This document shows positions 21,600-33,423 of a DNA stretch of 64,000 bases, piece by piece. Location of the stretch: contig CM022951.1 in assembly GCA_012931725.1 (NCBI GenBank), positions 10,767,042-10,831,041 on the forward strand, given 5' to 3'. The notes under the pieces are model-generated. The model saw nothing but the letters and a program-made list of their open reading frames with translations, was not told the DNA's origin and ran no database searches. Each line of letters opens with the position of its first letter. Position 1 is the first letter of the stretch. This DNA comes from Litsea cubeba. Its lineage: Eukaryota > Streptophyta > Magnoliopsida > Laurales > Lauraceae. A program made the position numbers and the translations under genes.

Positions 21600-24500
21600 C
21601 ATATTGTTGGTCTATGAACTTTTGCATTTTGAGCTTATATAGTTACATTTGTTTTAATGCAAAAATATTTGTAGTCAATTGATTTTGTTCTCATAAACTT
21701 TTATAGTTATATCTTTTGGTTCACAAAATCACTTGATTGCATCTTATTGATGTGTATTTTGTATTCATATTGTTATATCTATGAAAATGCATTTCAATGC
21801 TCTTTTAATGTGCTTCAATTAATTATGGACTTAAAAGATTTTTGATCCATGATCAATTAATGGTACATCTCCTGTTTTTAAAAAATTAATGAATTTCATA
21901 AGTTATATCTTTTTAAAAAAAAATTAGATATTTTTGGACAACAAATTTTCCATAGTTTTTGTTTTGAAATGGAAAATTATTCTCAACTTGTATTTGTTTC
22001 TAATAGTTATATTATTTAAGGCACAAGTTGAAAGTTATGAGAATTGAATTTGTTTATCTTTTTATATTTAATCTCTTGTATGAGAAATTCAATTCTTGTA
22101 ATATACTCGAAACTCAATTGGTTATCTATCTATAGGTATATTTCTCAAAATAAATGTGTTTTTGAATAAACGCATTTTCCAATTGGTTTCAAGTTATATT
22201 TTGACAAATGCTCTTAAAAGTTTTGAGTTTCAAAAGCATTGTCAATAAAAGCATTTTCTTGTCTTTTTGGAAATGTATGGTTATTACAAACAATTTGCGT
22301 TTCTGTTTTTATAGAATTACATTTCTTAAAATGCATTGTTTACTTATGATCAATTGATTTTGTTTTCATGTACTTCTCTTGTTTCATAACATGGTTTTCA
22401 AAATCATTTGATTAAAATTTCATCATGTTAGATTTGCTTTTTGCTCTCTTTGAGTTATATCTCTTGCATTGCATTTCTATACATGATCAATTGATTATGA
22501 TTTCAAAAGCCGTCTTTGCTAGATTATTCATGATCAATTGTAGTTGTAAATTCATTTGTTTGTTTGTCATAAGTAAGATTTTTTTTTTAAAAAAACAAAT
22601 GATTTAAAATAATTTAGTTTTTCCATAGATTTCCAAGTTATATTTTCATATGGAAAATTATTATTTTGAAAAATTAGCCTGCATGTGTTTCAAATAAGTC
22701 ATATCTTTTAAAAATGCAAGTTGAAAAATGATCATGCCTCATTGATGAGATATGATCAAAATTGATTTTCATTATATGCTTACTAAGTTAGAATCTTTAT
22801 ATGAAAATCAAATTCTTTGATATACTTGAAATTCAATTGGTTAGAGCCTTATAGTTATACATTTTATCTGAATGTATTTTCCAATTGATATCAAGTCATA
22901 CTTATTCAAGTCAATTTGTATGAGCTCTTGCAGTTATATTTCTTTTCTGAGCAAATTGATTTGTATGTTTTGTGGATCATGAAATAGAATTTGAAATCTA
23001 TACTTAGTCTTGTGCATTTTTTTTTTTCAATGCATAATGATAATGTTTCATGATTCTTTTAGTACATTTGGTAAATTGGAGATTATTTAGTTAGATCTTG
23101 ATTTTATTTAATCCTCTTTTTGCAAATGTCTAATAGTTCCTTGTATGGTCGTGCTCTTAAGTTACATTGGTGGATACCATACTAGAACTCCTAAACCTAT
23201 CCTTTATGCTTTCTAGGCATTATTTTTTTTTTGAAATGGATGGTTATGATGTTGATTCTTGTATATTATCTAAGTGATGTCTTACTTATACATGTTTCAA
23301 CTTCATAGTAGTGATCTTGATCATATGAACCTCTTTGAAATCCATTCCTTGTATTTCATAGTTATACCTATTGTTTGATGAATTTTATAGATGTTGAATT
23401 CATATGATTTGACACTTTCAAATTGCATGTATCACCAAGAGACATTTCATGCAATTTAGAATGTTCATCACCATGGTCATTAGTTATATCATTAAAAGTG
23501 ATGAATATCAATTTATGATGCTTGATGGAATTTTATGTTTATCACATCTTTGCTCTTAATCTTGTTCTATATTCAATTGGTATCATTTTCGATTTTTGTC
23601 ATATCCAATTGATGTCATATCTTGAAAATGTGATAAACCTTGTATACATTGGATTAATCTTGATAGTAATATGTTTTTATTCCATGTCACTTTCTATTAG
23701 CATCATAATTTTCGTGATTGCCACCTCTCATGCTCTTATAAAATTTCATAACCACCATACTCATGTGTTCATAATCTTGGTTGGTTAATGGTTGAGGTAG
23801 GCTTCATGTTTGAACTTCATTTCATTCATCTCATTCATCTTGCACATGATAGTTATATTTTATGATTGGATGAAATGATTTCAAAATATTCATAGCATAT
23901 GATTTTCTTAGTTATATTGATTGATGCTATGATCAGTTAACCCCATAAGATCATGGATAGCTCTAATTTGGATTAATCCTAGTAGTTATATTCCTTTTAA
24001 CTCCATTTTAGAGTGATTGAGCTAATAGTCTTATTCTTGAATCTCAATTGGTATTTCTTGTTCCAATTGATATCCATGATCATTTTTATTCATGGCCTTA
24101 AACTCTTAGAGGCTACTACCATACATGATACCCTGTTATGTATTTCATTTTCGATTTCTTTGTTAACAGGTACTTATAAAAGGTATTTTCCTTATTTCAT
24201 GTATGTAGGTACATTTGCAAGGGTAAAAAATTTATTTGTTGATGATATGACCCTCTATATGCAAATGCTAAATGGTTCTATGTATGGTTGTGTTGTTTTC
24301 TTTTGTTAACTCCATACTAAGAACTATAAAATCCATCCTTGTGCTTGTTAGTCTTTATTTAAGGAGGATGGTTATGTTAATTGATCCATGTTTATGATTT
24401 CATCTTTGTACATGTTTCAATTTTCATAAGTGTGTTGTTGCTCATATGAATCTCTTCAAATCCATTTCTTGTTCATTATGATCATAACTATTATTTGATG

Positions 24501-24950
24501 GATGTTATATTTGTTGAGTTCATATGTTTTACACCTTGGAAATTGCACACAACACCCAATCTTATTTTTATGCAATTTCTTATATTCATCATGATGCATT
24601 CAACTTATATTTTTATAAGTGATGAATATTCATGATGCTTAGTGAATTTTATGTTTGTCACATCCATGTTCTTTTCATGGTTTTCTATTTGTTTGGTATG
24701 TCTTAAAATGTGACAAATCTTGTGAATATTGAATTGAAATTTCACTTTAGCATCTTATCTCTCATGTTTGCCTCCTCTAAATTATGATTGTTTTCTTGAA
24801 GAGGTTGGCTTCATGATAGTTGAACTCCATTTCATAAAGCATATGAAATGATAATATTTCTCATAGCATATGATTTTCAAGAGTTAAACATGCTTATGCT
24901 ATGATTAATACCACTATTCTCATGGATTTCTCTGTTTTGAAACATATTTA
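21600..24950 (+). repeat. Serial inverted repeats in the element C interior
   Basis: Same design as in E1. Arm pairs read directly: 21675-21688/21723-21736 (13 of 14), 21984-21991/22023-22030, 22041-22051/22085-22095 (11 of 11), 22824-22840/22881-22896 (imperfect), 22911-22918/22952-22959 and 23464-23471/23498-23505. Most loops carry AGTTATAT or a close variant, which also recurs in between. Confidence 0.65.
23133..24935 (+). repeat. Diverged internal direct duplication in element C
   Basis: About 0.7-0.9 kb starting near 23133 is colinear with sequence starting near 24265. Shared landmarks include ATACATGTTTCAA versus GTACATGTTTCAA, and CATATGAACCTCTT versus CATATGAATCTCTT. The homologous E1 interior shows one landmark set in reverse orientation. 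Confidence 0.65.
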
Positions 24951-25159
24951 TTAGTTGCATGATTTCAAAACCAGTTCAGAGTTTTAGCATTTAAAAGAAA
25001 AAAAAAATCTTATTTAACAATCCATGATTTTTTTTTTGGTTGTATCCTTAACACGTACATCATTATGGAATTGATTTAATACTTTGGATACTCCACCTTG
25101 ATTCATTCCAAGTTGCACTCATATTGGTATATCTATTTGAATCATTCGAACATTAACAT

Positions 25160-25250
25160 TTAAGGGAGGAAACGGGAGGAGACGGGAGACTCCTCACTTG
25201 TTGGCTAGGAGAGTGGGAGGAGACGGGAGACGCCTCACGTGTTGGGTTTG
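25160..25250. repeat. GC-rich two-copy repeat inside element C
   Basis: GGGAGGAGACGGGAGAC then CCTCACGTGTTGG occurs twice (near 25173 and 25216) in otherwise AT-rich sequence. Confidence 0.75.
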
Positions 25251-25854
25251 CCAAGTGTAATTCCATGTGTGGTAGCTATGGAACTGACCTGTAATTCTGT
25301 GTGATCACGTAAAACACTTCTCTGATGCTTATATCCTCACCAACAAGAAACATGATTCATATACTTGGTTGAATCTCAAGTTGTTGTCCTCCATTACATG
25401 TAAATCTCTTTCGATCTAGTCTATGTTTTGGAATCAACAATTCATTTTGCATATGTTCTTGATAGGTATATTTTCTAAAATGCAAAATTGAATGAGATGT
25501 GATATTGATGTCCCATCTCATATTTTTCAAATCAGTTGTTTTGTCTTTTTGAAACTAAATATGATTTGAAAAATGAATTTTCCATTGATTTTAAGTTTTT
25601 ACTTAAATGAAAAATTATACAATTGATTTTCATTTTGGGCCATGTTTAGATACATGCTTTCAAAATGAGATTTTCAATTGGTACTCATCTATTCATCATT
25701 ATGTCTTTCCATGATTAGCAACATCTTGAGAAATTTGATCAATGTAAGCTTTGATTGTTATATTTTAAAACTCCCTAGTTTCACGCCTTACATCTTCTTC
25801 ATGCATTACATCGATATATTCATTGTCATCATATTGACAAAAAGAAGAGAATGA

Positions 25855-27187
25855 TGTTAAGGGGGAGTAGACATCTTTAAGATGATCAAATGAGAATTCA
25901 TATTTGAGGATCATGGAGACACATATATGAATATGATGAATATTTGTTTTCAAATTTTTTTTTTAAAAAATAAAATAATTTTTAATTGAGAATGCATTAA
26001 CTTTTATAGGTACATCTTTATGTATTTCTCATATTGCCACATCCATGAGTTTTTAGTTCTGGTATTTTTCTAAGATATGGATGTTTTTATCTTTGATCAT
26101 CACTATGCTCTGTATTGTGTTTTTCTTTTGTGTGATGATTTTGCAAGTCATATGCTCCTCTATTTGTAAATTTTCTATCTTGATGACTTGTTTGGAATGC
26201 AATGTACCCAATTCATCATTTTAGATTATAATCGCTTATTTTGATGATTGAATTCATTTGGTGATTGCATTCATCCTCATAACATTCATTATGCCTTTGT
26301 AAGTTAAATTTTTCTAAAGATTGAATGTTATGGTTTTGGATTTTATTTTCTTTGGTATCATAATGCATGTTCCTATCATATGTTTTTAAATGGATTGATT
26401 TTCTTTTGGAACCTCATGCATTCCTCATAATCATTGTATGTGCTTCATAGTTATATCAGTATGATTATGTAGGTTCATCACTACGGTTAAGTGGTGAAAA
26501 GGTCAATGAAATGAAATTTCATATGATCTTTATTGAGTCCTTACTCTTCAATCGGTTTGTATCATTTGAGGACTTAGAGAATCCTTAAATGGATTCATGG
26601 AATTGATATGGACTTTCTTAGTTGATTTATATAGTTCAATTCCATCTTAGCATGATTACATCTCTTTATAGTCAAATCTTTTGATATCATGCTTGCTAAC
26701 CCCTCTATGCTTATAGGTGAATCTTTTTATGTCCTTGATATCATAATATGCTAAATATTGATATATCTCATTTCTCCTTATCTCTCTATAGTACTCCATA
26801 TGCTTCATCGGGACATCTCTTTGTCAATTTGTGAGCAAAAGAGGGGAGAATAAATTGATTGAATCCTAAAAATGGAGAGATTAAACAAGGGGGAGAGTGT
26901 AGAACAAAGGGTGAAAACACACTCTATCTATGATATTTTGTGACTAACTATTAAGGGGGAGTAGCAATCCCATCATAGAATGTGTATGTCAATGTCTTAT
27001 GCAGGTATATCTTTAAGAGACAAAGCACATTCTCAGGGGAGTATTTAGAGTTATGAGTCTTTGAGTTGTAATTATTGTATCTTTTGTAAAGACGATGTAC
27101 TCTTGTAATCTTGGTTGTATTTGAGTCCATTTGTTGTATTTCAATCAAGAATATTTGTTTTGCCACAAATTGACAACAGGGGGAGAT
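25855..27187 (+). other. Element C 3' interior with repeated polypurine motifs
   Basis: AAGGGGGAGT or CAGGGGGAGA motifs lie near 25860, 26889, 26953 and 27178, the last abutting the 3' LTR and therefore the likely functional PPT. Confidence 0.8.
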
Positions 27188-28946
27188 TGTTAGTGCCACA
27201 TTACTATGAGCACTTATTTTTGTATTGTCAATTCCGTGTCGAAGAATCCAAGACCTTGCCTCTCAGAATTTCTCAAGGAAGATCAAGTTTGAAGGCAGAA
27301 GATCAAGTCGTGGAAGGCCCTAATTCATAAAGGAAGACGTCCATATGTGTGCCAACCTATTCAGGTAAATGGGACTCCAAACCAACCAAGACATGGCCCT
27401 AAAAACCCTTAATTTAATGGCTTATTTAATAGGGTTTTAGAGATTATTTTTTAACTTTTTCAAGACTCAAACAGGCCTCAGAAGTCGGCTAACCACCATG
27501 GTTTTCGGTCACCTCGCGGTTACTTTCCAGATACTAAAAACTCTCTTAAAATGATTTTTTGGTTACCTCGCGGCTAGTCATTTGAACAGTAACATCACTA
27601 TTCACTATTCACTGTTCACTGTTCACTATTCACTGTTCACTAGCCGTTTGAACAGTAAATTCACTATTCACTGTTCACTGTTCACTTAGCCGTTTGAACA
27701 GTAAACACCATTACTATTCACTGTTCACTAGCCGTTTAATAACCGTTGGAAAGCTTTCTATAAATAGAAAAATGCCCCAAATCATCCTAAGGCTTGGAAA
27801 ATCATTTCCAAGGCCTCCAAGATCATGAGAGCTCATGTCATAACCATTGTGTATCATATTAGAGCTCTCATAGATCATTCCACACACACTATGAGCTTGG
27901 TTTGTCAAATCTAAGAGCTTCATTAGCTTAAGGAAAGTGTGATGTGTGGAGACAATATTGCCAAAGGAAGAACTTGAGCTGTCATAGTTTATTATCCAAA
28001 TCCCTAGACCAAAGACCTCTTCCCTTGACTGAGCACAACATTGGAGCATCATCATCAACATCAAGGAAGCATTGCAAGATGCATCAAAGCTTGGAGCTGC
28101 GGTGAAAAGTTTCGAAGAGCATCCTCGGGACTTCGTCAAAGAGGCAAGTGGCAACCTCCAGACTTTGTCAAAAAGAGGCAAGTGTTCTTCGCCCTCCATT
28201 CGAATTATATTTTTGTGATAGTGGATTGTTTTCTGCGTGATTCAACCACTTTAAAAATTGTGATAGTGGATTATTTGTGCGATTCAACCACTCTAAAAGT
28301 TGTGTGCGGGGAGTAGATCTTTGTGATCGAACCTCGTGAACAAAAATGGGGAGTAGATCTGTATTGTCGAACCTCGTGAACAAAATATATGTAGAATCAG
28401 TACTTGTGCAGTTTGATTCTTCATAGTGGAACCAGGGGACTGTGTGACCCTTGAGAGTGGATGTAGGTCTGTGTGACTGAACCACTATAAATCCCTTGTG
28501 TCAATTTCTCTATCTCTATCTCTTGTGCTTCATTTATATGTCTATATATTGTGGAGAATGATATGAATGATATTTAGTTTAATTGACACACATCCACTTG
28601 TGCGAAAACAACATTGATCATATTGGTAAATCAAATCTTGCTTAGCACACACATCTTTAACAAATATTCATTTGAGCACATTGATATAAATCATAAGTGA
28701 ATTTTGTAAAGAGTGTTGTACTCACACTTATGCTTACTAATATGAAACTAATTGTCTTATCTTTGATTGTTTAAGCACTCATACATTGAACACATATTCC
28801 CCATAAGTTCTTATTTTGTGTTCATTATGTTCTTGTTCGTAGTTGGGATTAAAATTGAACTAAGATGTTTTAATTGGAAAAAGAATTTCATTAGTCCTAT
28901 TCACCCCGCCTCTAGGACACTTTCATTGGCCCTAGCTGCACTTTCA
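27188..28946 (+). repeat. Element C 3' LTR (1759 bp)
   Basis: Colinear with 19597-21385 but with many substitutions and indels. The U3 minisatellite (about 27585-27740) and TATA (27759-27765) are conserved. Confidence 0.93.
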
Positions 28947-28951
28947 GGTTC

Positions 28952-29433
28952 CATTAATGGTAGGTTGTTTTAGGTGAACCAAACACAAATATGTAGTATT
29001 TCAATTAAGTTCAACTGGTTGGATAGACCTATTTGATTTGATCTGCAAAAAAATTGCAAGCATGTATACTTTTCCATTTGTTCTAATGAAAACTCATTAA
29101 CCCTATCTAGGGGTTCACAACTTTCTGACTCTCTTCAATCTTCACTTCAAATTCCTTAGAAAACTCATGTAAAAAAGAAGGAAATAGGCTCAATAAAACA
29201 ATAGACCCATTACAAACAAATATGTGTCTCTAATAGTACCATTAGAATAACCATCTCAACAGAATCATCTCAAAGTCACTCAATTTGGATAGTAGAATTT
29301 TGCTTACAAGTGTTGTAGCATTTGATCGAATGATTTTATATTTCGCATGCAACATTCATATCGAGCTTCCATCTTTGTCATTGTGACCTATTTATTGAGC
29401 CACAAACTATTGATGACCTGAACAATTTCTCCC
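28952..29433. other. Unclassified DNA left of the assembly gap
   Basis: AT-rich, with no gene or element signature. Confidence 0.5.
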
Positions 29434-29533
29434 NNNNNNNNNNNNNNNNNNNNNNNNNNNNNNNNNNNNNNNNNNNNNNNNNNNNNNNNNNNNNNNNNNN
29501 NNNNNNNNNNNNNNNNNNNNNNNNNNNNNNNNN
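29434..29533. other. Assembly gap (100 N)
   Basis: Exactly 100 N, the usual placeholder for a gap of unknown size. The 3' LTR of element G1 would be expected here. Confidence 1.
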
Positions 29534-29689
29534 TTAGGAAACGACTGTGTGTATGAACTCGAAGTCCTTTCCATGGGCGGTAGACCCAGAGCTGCGGAGT
29601 CAATCAAAAAAGATGACAGATTGATGACAGGGCGAAAGCCTGCTTTCATTGATTCTGAGACTCATTACATCTTTAGAATAGACTTCCTT

Positions 29690-30507
29690 TAAGTGGGATG
29701 CATTCCACGGCCTCGGCAGTGGCTTGCCCTCTAAGTCCTCGAGCTTGTAGGCTGATCTTCCTGCCAGTGAGACTACCCTGAACGGGCCATGCCAGTTCGG
29801 GGCCAGCTTCCCTTCGTTTGGATTCTTTTGTCGGCTGGCAGGGTCTTTTTTAGAAGCAGCTCTCTCATTAGGAGAAACTTCTTTTCTCTGACAATTTGAT
29901 TGTTATGCCCTGGCCAGCCGCTGCTGATAGTCGGTCAGTCGCAGGGCTGCTGCTTCTCAGCGCTCGTCTGCCAGCTCCAGCTCATTGCCAGGTTTCGTCT
30001 CATTTCGGCCTTGGTCGACCAGCTCTGTCCTCAGGGTGGGAAGGCCGATTTCTAAAGGAATGACCGCCTCCATCCCGTAGGCCAGAGAAAAAGGTGTCGC
30101 TGAGGTGGAACGTCTTGGAGTCGTTCTGTATGCCCATAGCACGCTCGGAAGCTCCTCTACCCATCTTCGCTTGCCTTGTCCAGTCGCTTCTTCAGGCCGT
30201 CCAGGATCACTTTGTTAGAGATTTCGGCCTGGCCATTGCTCTGTGGATATTCCGGAGTAGAGTAGCGGTTCCTGATGCCGTGTTCTTGGCAGAAGTCTTT
30301 GAAGGATTTGGAGTCGAACTGAGTCCCGTTGTCCGAAATCAGGGTCCTGGGGATGCCGAACCTCACTAGGATGTTTTTCCAAACGAAGTTCCTGGAATCC
30401 CTGTCCGTGATGGAGGACAACGGCTCAGCTTCTATCCATTTTGTGAAGTAATCTATAGCGACTATCAGCCATCTCTTGTTCCCTGGAGCTCGGTGGAGAC
30501 GCCCCAC
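29690..30507 (-). pseudogene. G1 integrase core and C-terminal region
   Basis: The core (30157-30507) shows the DDE set: AIDYFTKW (D19), ISDNGTQF (D59) and SNGQAEISNK (E95), with the usual 35 residues between the last two. TPRRSTSATPFSLAYGMEAV follows at 29957-30142 after a frame change. C-terminal sequence resembling LAWPVQGSL and RPWNASHLK types is still readable to about 29690 with stops. Confidence 0.9.
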
Positions 30508-30561
30508 AATGTCCAGGCCCCATTGAGCGAAGGGCCATGGACTAGAGAGGGGACTCAGATC

Positions 30562-30747
30562 TTACGCTGGCTGATGGAGAGAGTGGGAGAACTTCTGGCA
30601 CTTCTCGCATTTCCTGACATACACCTGCGCGTCCTTCTGCATGTAGGGCCACCAGTAACCCTGGCTTATAGCCCTGTAGGCCAGTGATCGACCTCCAATG
30701 TGACTGCCACAGATTCCTTCGTGGATCTCATACAGGAAGTTGTCCAC
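30562..30747 (-). pseudogene. G1 integrase N-terminal zinc-binding (HHCC) domain
   Basis: HEGICGSHIGGRSLAYR, GYWWPYM and CEKCQKF give the H-H-C-C pattern of integrase_H2C2. It is separated from the core by a frame break. Confidence 0.9.
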
Positions 30748-30795
30748 CTTGCTCGGGTGGACGCGTTGGAGGTATGGACCTGTGAAGGATTTCTT

Positions 30796-31650
30796 TTAGA
30801 GTTTGCCTTTGGGAGAGAGCCAGAATCGAGCTGCCTTGAGTCTGATTCGGTGGGCTTCAGTCTTGTCCTCGGGGAGCTGATCGTCCTTTAAGTAAGCGAT
30901 GATCGGGTCCATCCAGCTCGGGCCGAGATCAGCACAGAGGATTAGCCGAGATGAATGGAGTTCTAAGCTTGACCTTGATATCGTCCCAACCTCGACGGTC
31001 CTTTTCTTTCCGGCTTCGACAGCGGAAGCTAGGCTGGCAAGCGCGTCAGCGTGCGTGTTGGTATCTCGGGATACCCATCTGACCTCGGCTTTCTGGAAAT
31101 GAGACAGCAGTTTTTTTCGCAAGGGCTAAGTAGGCCGCCATCCTGTCGTCCCTGGCCTGGTAGTCTCCAGCGAGCTGGCTAGTTACCAGTTGAGAATCGC
31201 TGAAGATCACCAGGTGCTGGGCTCCGAGGATTTGGGCGCTGTTCAAACCCCTGCTATCAGTGCTTCATACTCTGCCTCATTGTTTGTTGCTTTGAAGTCC
31301 AAGGTGAAAGCCTGCTCTATGACCAGACCCTCTGGCGATTGGAGGACTATGCCGGCGCCTGCTTTCTTGGAGGTGGACGATCCGTCGACAAAGATCTTCC
31401 ATGCCGAGGCGGGAGACTGTTCGTCCTCGGTCACTTCTGGCTCGTGCCCTGTGCCCCCCAGTTCCGTGCCGAGCTGGGTCGGAGCCGAGTTGGGCGAGAT
31501 GAATTCGACGATGAAGTCCGCCAGGATCTGGGCTTTGATCGCAGTTCGGGGACGGTACTGTATATCATACTGCCCCAGTTCAACCGCCCACTTCGATACT
31601 CGTCCTGAAAAGTCAGCCTTCTGGAATATAGAACGGAGTGGATGCTCCGT
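30796..31650 (-). pseudogene. G1 archaeal-type RNase H (aRNH)
   Basis: WKIFVDGSSTSKKAGAG, NNEAEYEALIAG, FSDSQLVTSQLAG and the downstream THADALASLAS supply the acidic residues and histidine region of the Tat-type second RNase H. Coding shifts frame near 31240 and 31100. Confidence 0.88.
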
Positions 31651-32142
31651 GATCACCACAATGGAGTGGGACTGAAAGTAATGGGAGAGCTTGCGGGAGG
31701 CACTAACGAGAGCCAACGCGAGCTTCTCTAATAGAAGGTACCTGGTCTCGGCATCGAGCAGGGTCTTGCTCGTGTAATAAATTGGTTTTTGAACTCCCTC
31801 GTCCTCCCTGATGAGGACGGAGTTCACTGCGTGATCCGAGACCGCAAGATATAAATACAAAACCTCCCCCCTAGTTGGGGTGGAGAGTAAGGGTGGTGAC
31901 GACAGATAGGTTTTGAGCGCGGCCAACGCCTGGTCGCACTCAGGAGTCCACTGGAATTTTAAAATTTTCTTTAGAAGCTGAAAGAAAGGCCTGCACTTAT
32001 CTGATGACCGGCTAATGAAGCGATTGAGTGCTGCATCCATTCCTGTGAGCTTCTGGACTTCTTTCGTGGTAGAGGGGCTCGGAATGCCCTGGATTGCGGT
32101 GATCTGGTCTGGATTGGCCTCTATCCCCCTCCGCGTTACCAA
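31650..32142 (-). pseudogene. G1 RT C-terminal part and RNase H
   Basis: It begins near VTRRGIEANPDQITAI (RT connection) and continues through FQWTPECDQALAALK, YYTSKTLLDAETRY and VVITEHPLRSIF, typical of the gypsy RNase H. It is in a different frame from the upstream RT. Confidence 0.9.
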
Positions 32143-33069
32143 GCTGCCGAGGAACTTTCCAGAGGCTACGCTGAAGGCGCACTTGGAAGCATTTAGCTTG
32201 AGCTTGAACGCTGCGAAGGATGCCGAAGACTTGGCCGAGATCCGCCAGGTGGTCGCTGGAGTGCACTGATTTGACGACCATGTCGTTGATGTACACCTCC
32301 ACTGTTCGGCCGAGCTGAGCCTGGAACATCTTTGTCACGAGGCGCTGATACGTCGCCCCCGCGTTCTTTAGCCCGAAGGGCATCACCTTGTAGCAGTAAG
32401 TGCCGCGGGGGGTTATGAATGACGTTTTCTCCTCGTCAGGCTCGTGTAGTGGAATCTGGTGGTAGCCTCTGTAGGCGTCGAGGAAGCTCATTCGGTCATG
32501 GCCAGCGGTGGCGTCGATCATTTGATCAATCTTTGGAAGGGGGAAACTATCTTTAGGGCAGGCCCTGTTCAAGTCTGTGAAGTCCACGCACACCCTCCAT
32601 TTACCAGTTTTCTTTTTAACCACCACCGTATTAGCCAGCCAGACCGGGTACTGGACTTCCCGGATGGCTCCTGCCTTCAGCAGTTTGTCGACCTCTTCGA
32701 CGACCGCGTTTGTCTGTTGCAGCCCTGTCCTTCGGGCCCTTTGCACTACTGGGTTGTGGCTGGGGTCCACATTTAGCTTGTGGCACATGACCTCGGGGTC
32801 GACCCCAGGCATTTCGCTTGGGCTCCAAGCGAAGACATCGACGTTCTGCATCAGGAACCTTGAGAGTTCGGCTCTCTCCTCGTCTGGCAGCTGAGTGACG
32901 ATCAGGAAGAACCTATCTGGGTCCGCCGAGTTTAGCCTGACCTCGGCTAGGTCCTCAATACTTTTCTTATCGGGATCTCGTCCGATTTCATCTAGCCCTT
33001 TCTCGAACTCGGCGAGGTTGACGCGCTCTGGCTCTTTCTTTACTGGGACCCGCGGCCAGCATGCACTGC
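32143..33069 (-). pseudogene. G1 reverse transcriptase (YIND at the catalytic site)
   Basis: RT blocks NTVVVKKKTGKWRVCVDF, PKDSFPLPKIDQMIDATAG, FLDAYRGYHQIPL and MPFGLKNAGATYQRL are well kept. The catalytic box at 32282-32293 reads YIND where Y-x-D-D is required, consistent with a single GAC to AAC change. A frameshift follows near 32220. Both lesions argue against activity. Confidence 0.93.
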
Positions 33070-33423
33070 CTAGCTTGCGCTGATCTCCTTGCTCTCGAAT
33101 ATGAACTTCAGCTTCTGGTGGAGGGAAGAGGGGACCGCTTCCAATTTGTGGAGCCACGTTCTGCCCAAGATGACGTTGTAGGGATAAGGGGCGTCCACAA
33201 CCAGGAAGTCGGCCAGCACGGAGGCTCCGCCCACCCGGGTTTCCAGGGTGATCTTACCCTTGGGATAGATTGGCTTGGCGGACAACCCTAGCAAGGGTGC
33301 ACGGACCTCCGTGAGGTTTGCTTCCGAGAGGTTCATTTTTTTGAAGCACTCATAGTAGAGGACCTCGGAAGAGCTGCCGGAGTCGACGAGGATCCTCTTC
33401 ACGATAAAGTCCCTCAGCTTCAT
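33070..33423 (-). pseudogene. G1 aspartic protease
   Basis: RILVDSGSSSEVLYY carries the DSG catalytic triplet, and ADFLVVDAPYPYNVILGR is the conserved second half. The frame continues past 33070 into linker sequence before RT. Confidence 0.9.

Larger units (their letters stand above)
19597..28946 (+). mobile_element. C: 9.35-kb non-autonomous LTR retrotransposon (LARD-like)
   Basis: LTRs at 19597-21385 and 27188-28946 run TG to CA with perfect TSDs GGTTC (19592-19596 and 28947-28951). The tRNA-Met primer site and polypurine tract are in the right places. The 5.8-kb interior has no frame longer than about 100 codons and no gag or pol similarity. LTR divergence of several percent makes it older than E1, B and G2. 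Parts of the interior align with the reverse complement of the E1 interior (for example near 23150 versus 2800-2860, and 24160 versus 1750-1820), so C and E1 are related. Confidence 0.93.

Noticed and set aside
21386..27187. Hidden gag or pol in the element C interior
   Set aside because: No CCHC, DSG, YxDD or integrase motif was recognised in either strand's frames.
27714..28199. 161-codon minus-strand frame
   Set aside because: It lies wholly in the element C 3' LTR, and the 5' LTR copy is broken in this frame.
32631..32828. 65-codon Arg/Pro-rich minus-strand frame
   Set aside because: Alternate-frame shadow of the G1 RT coding region.
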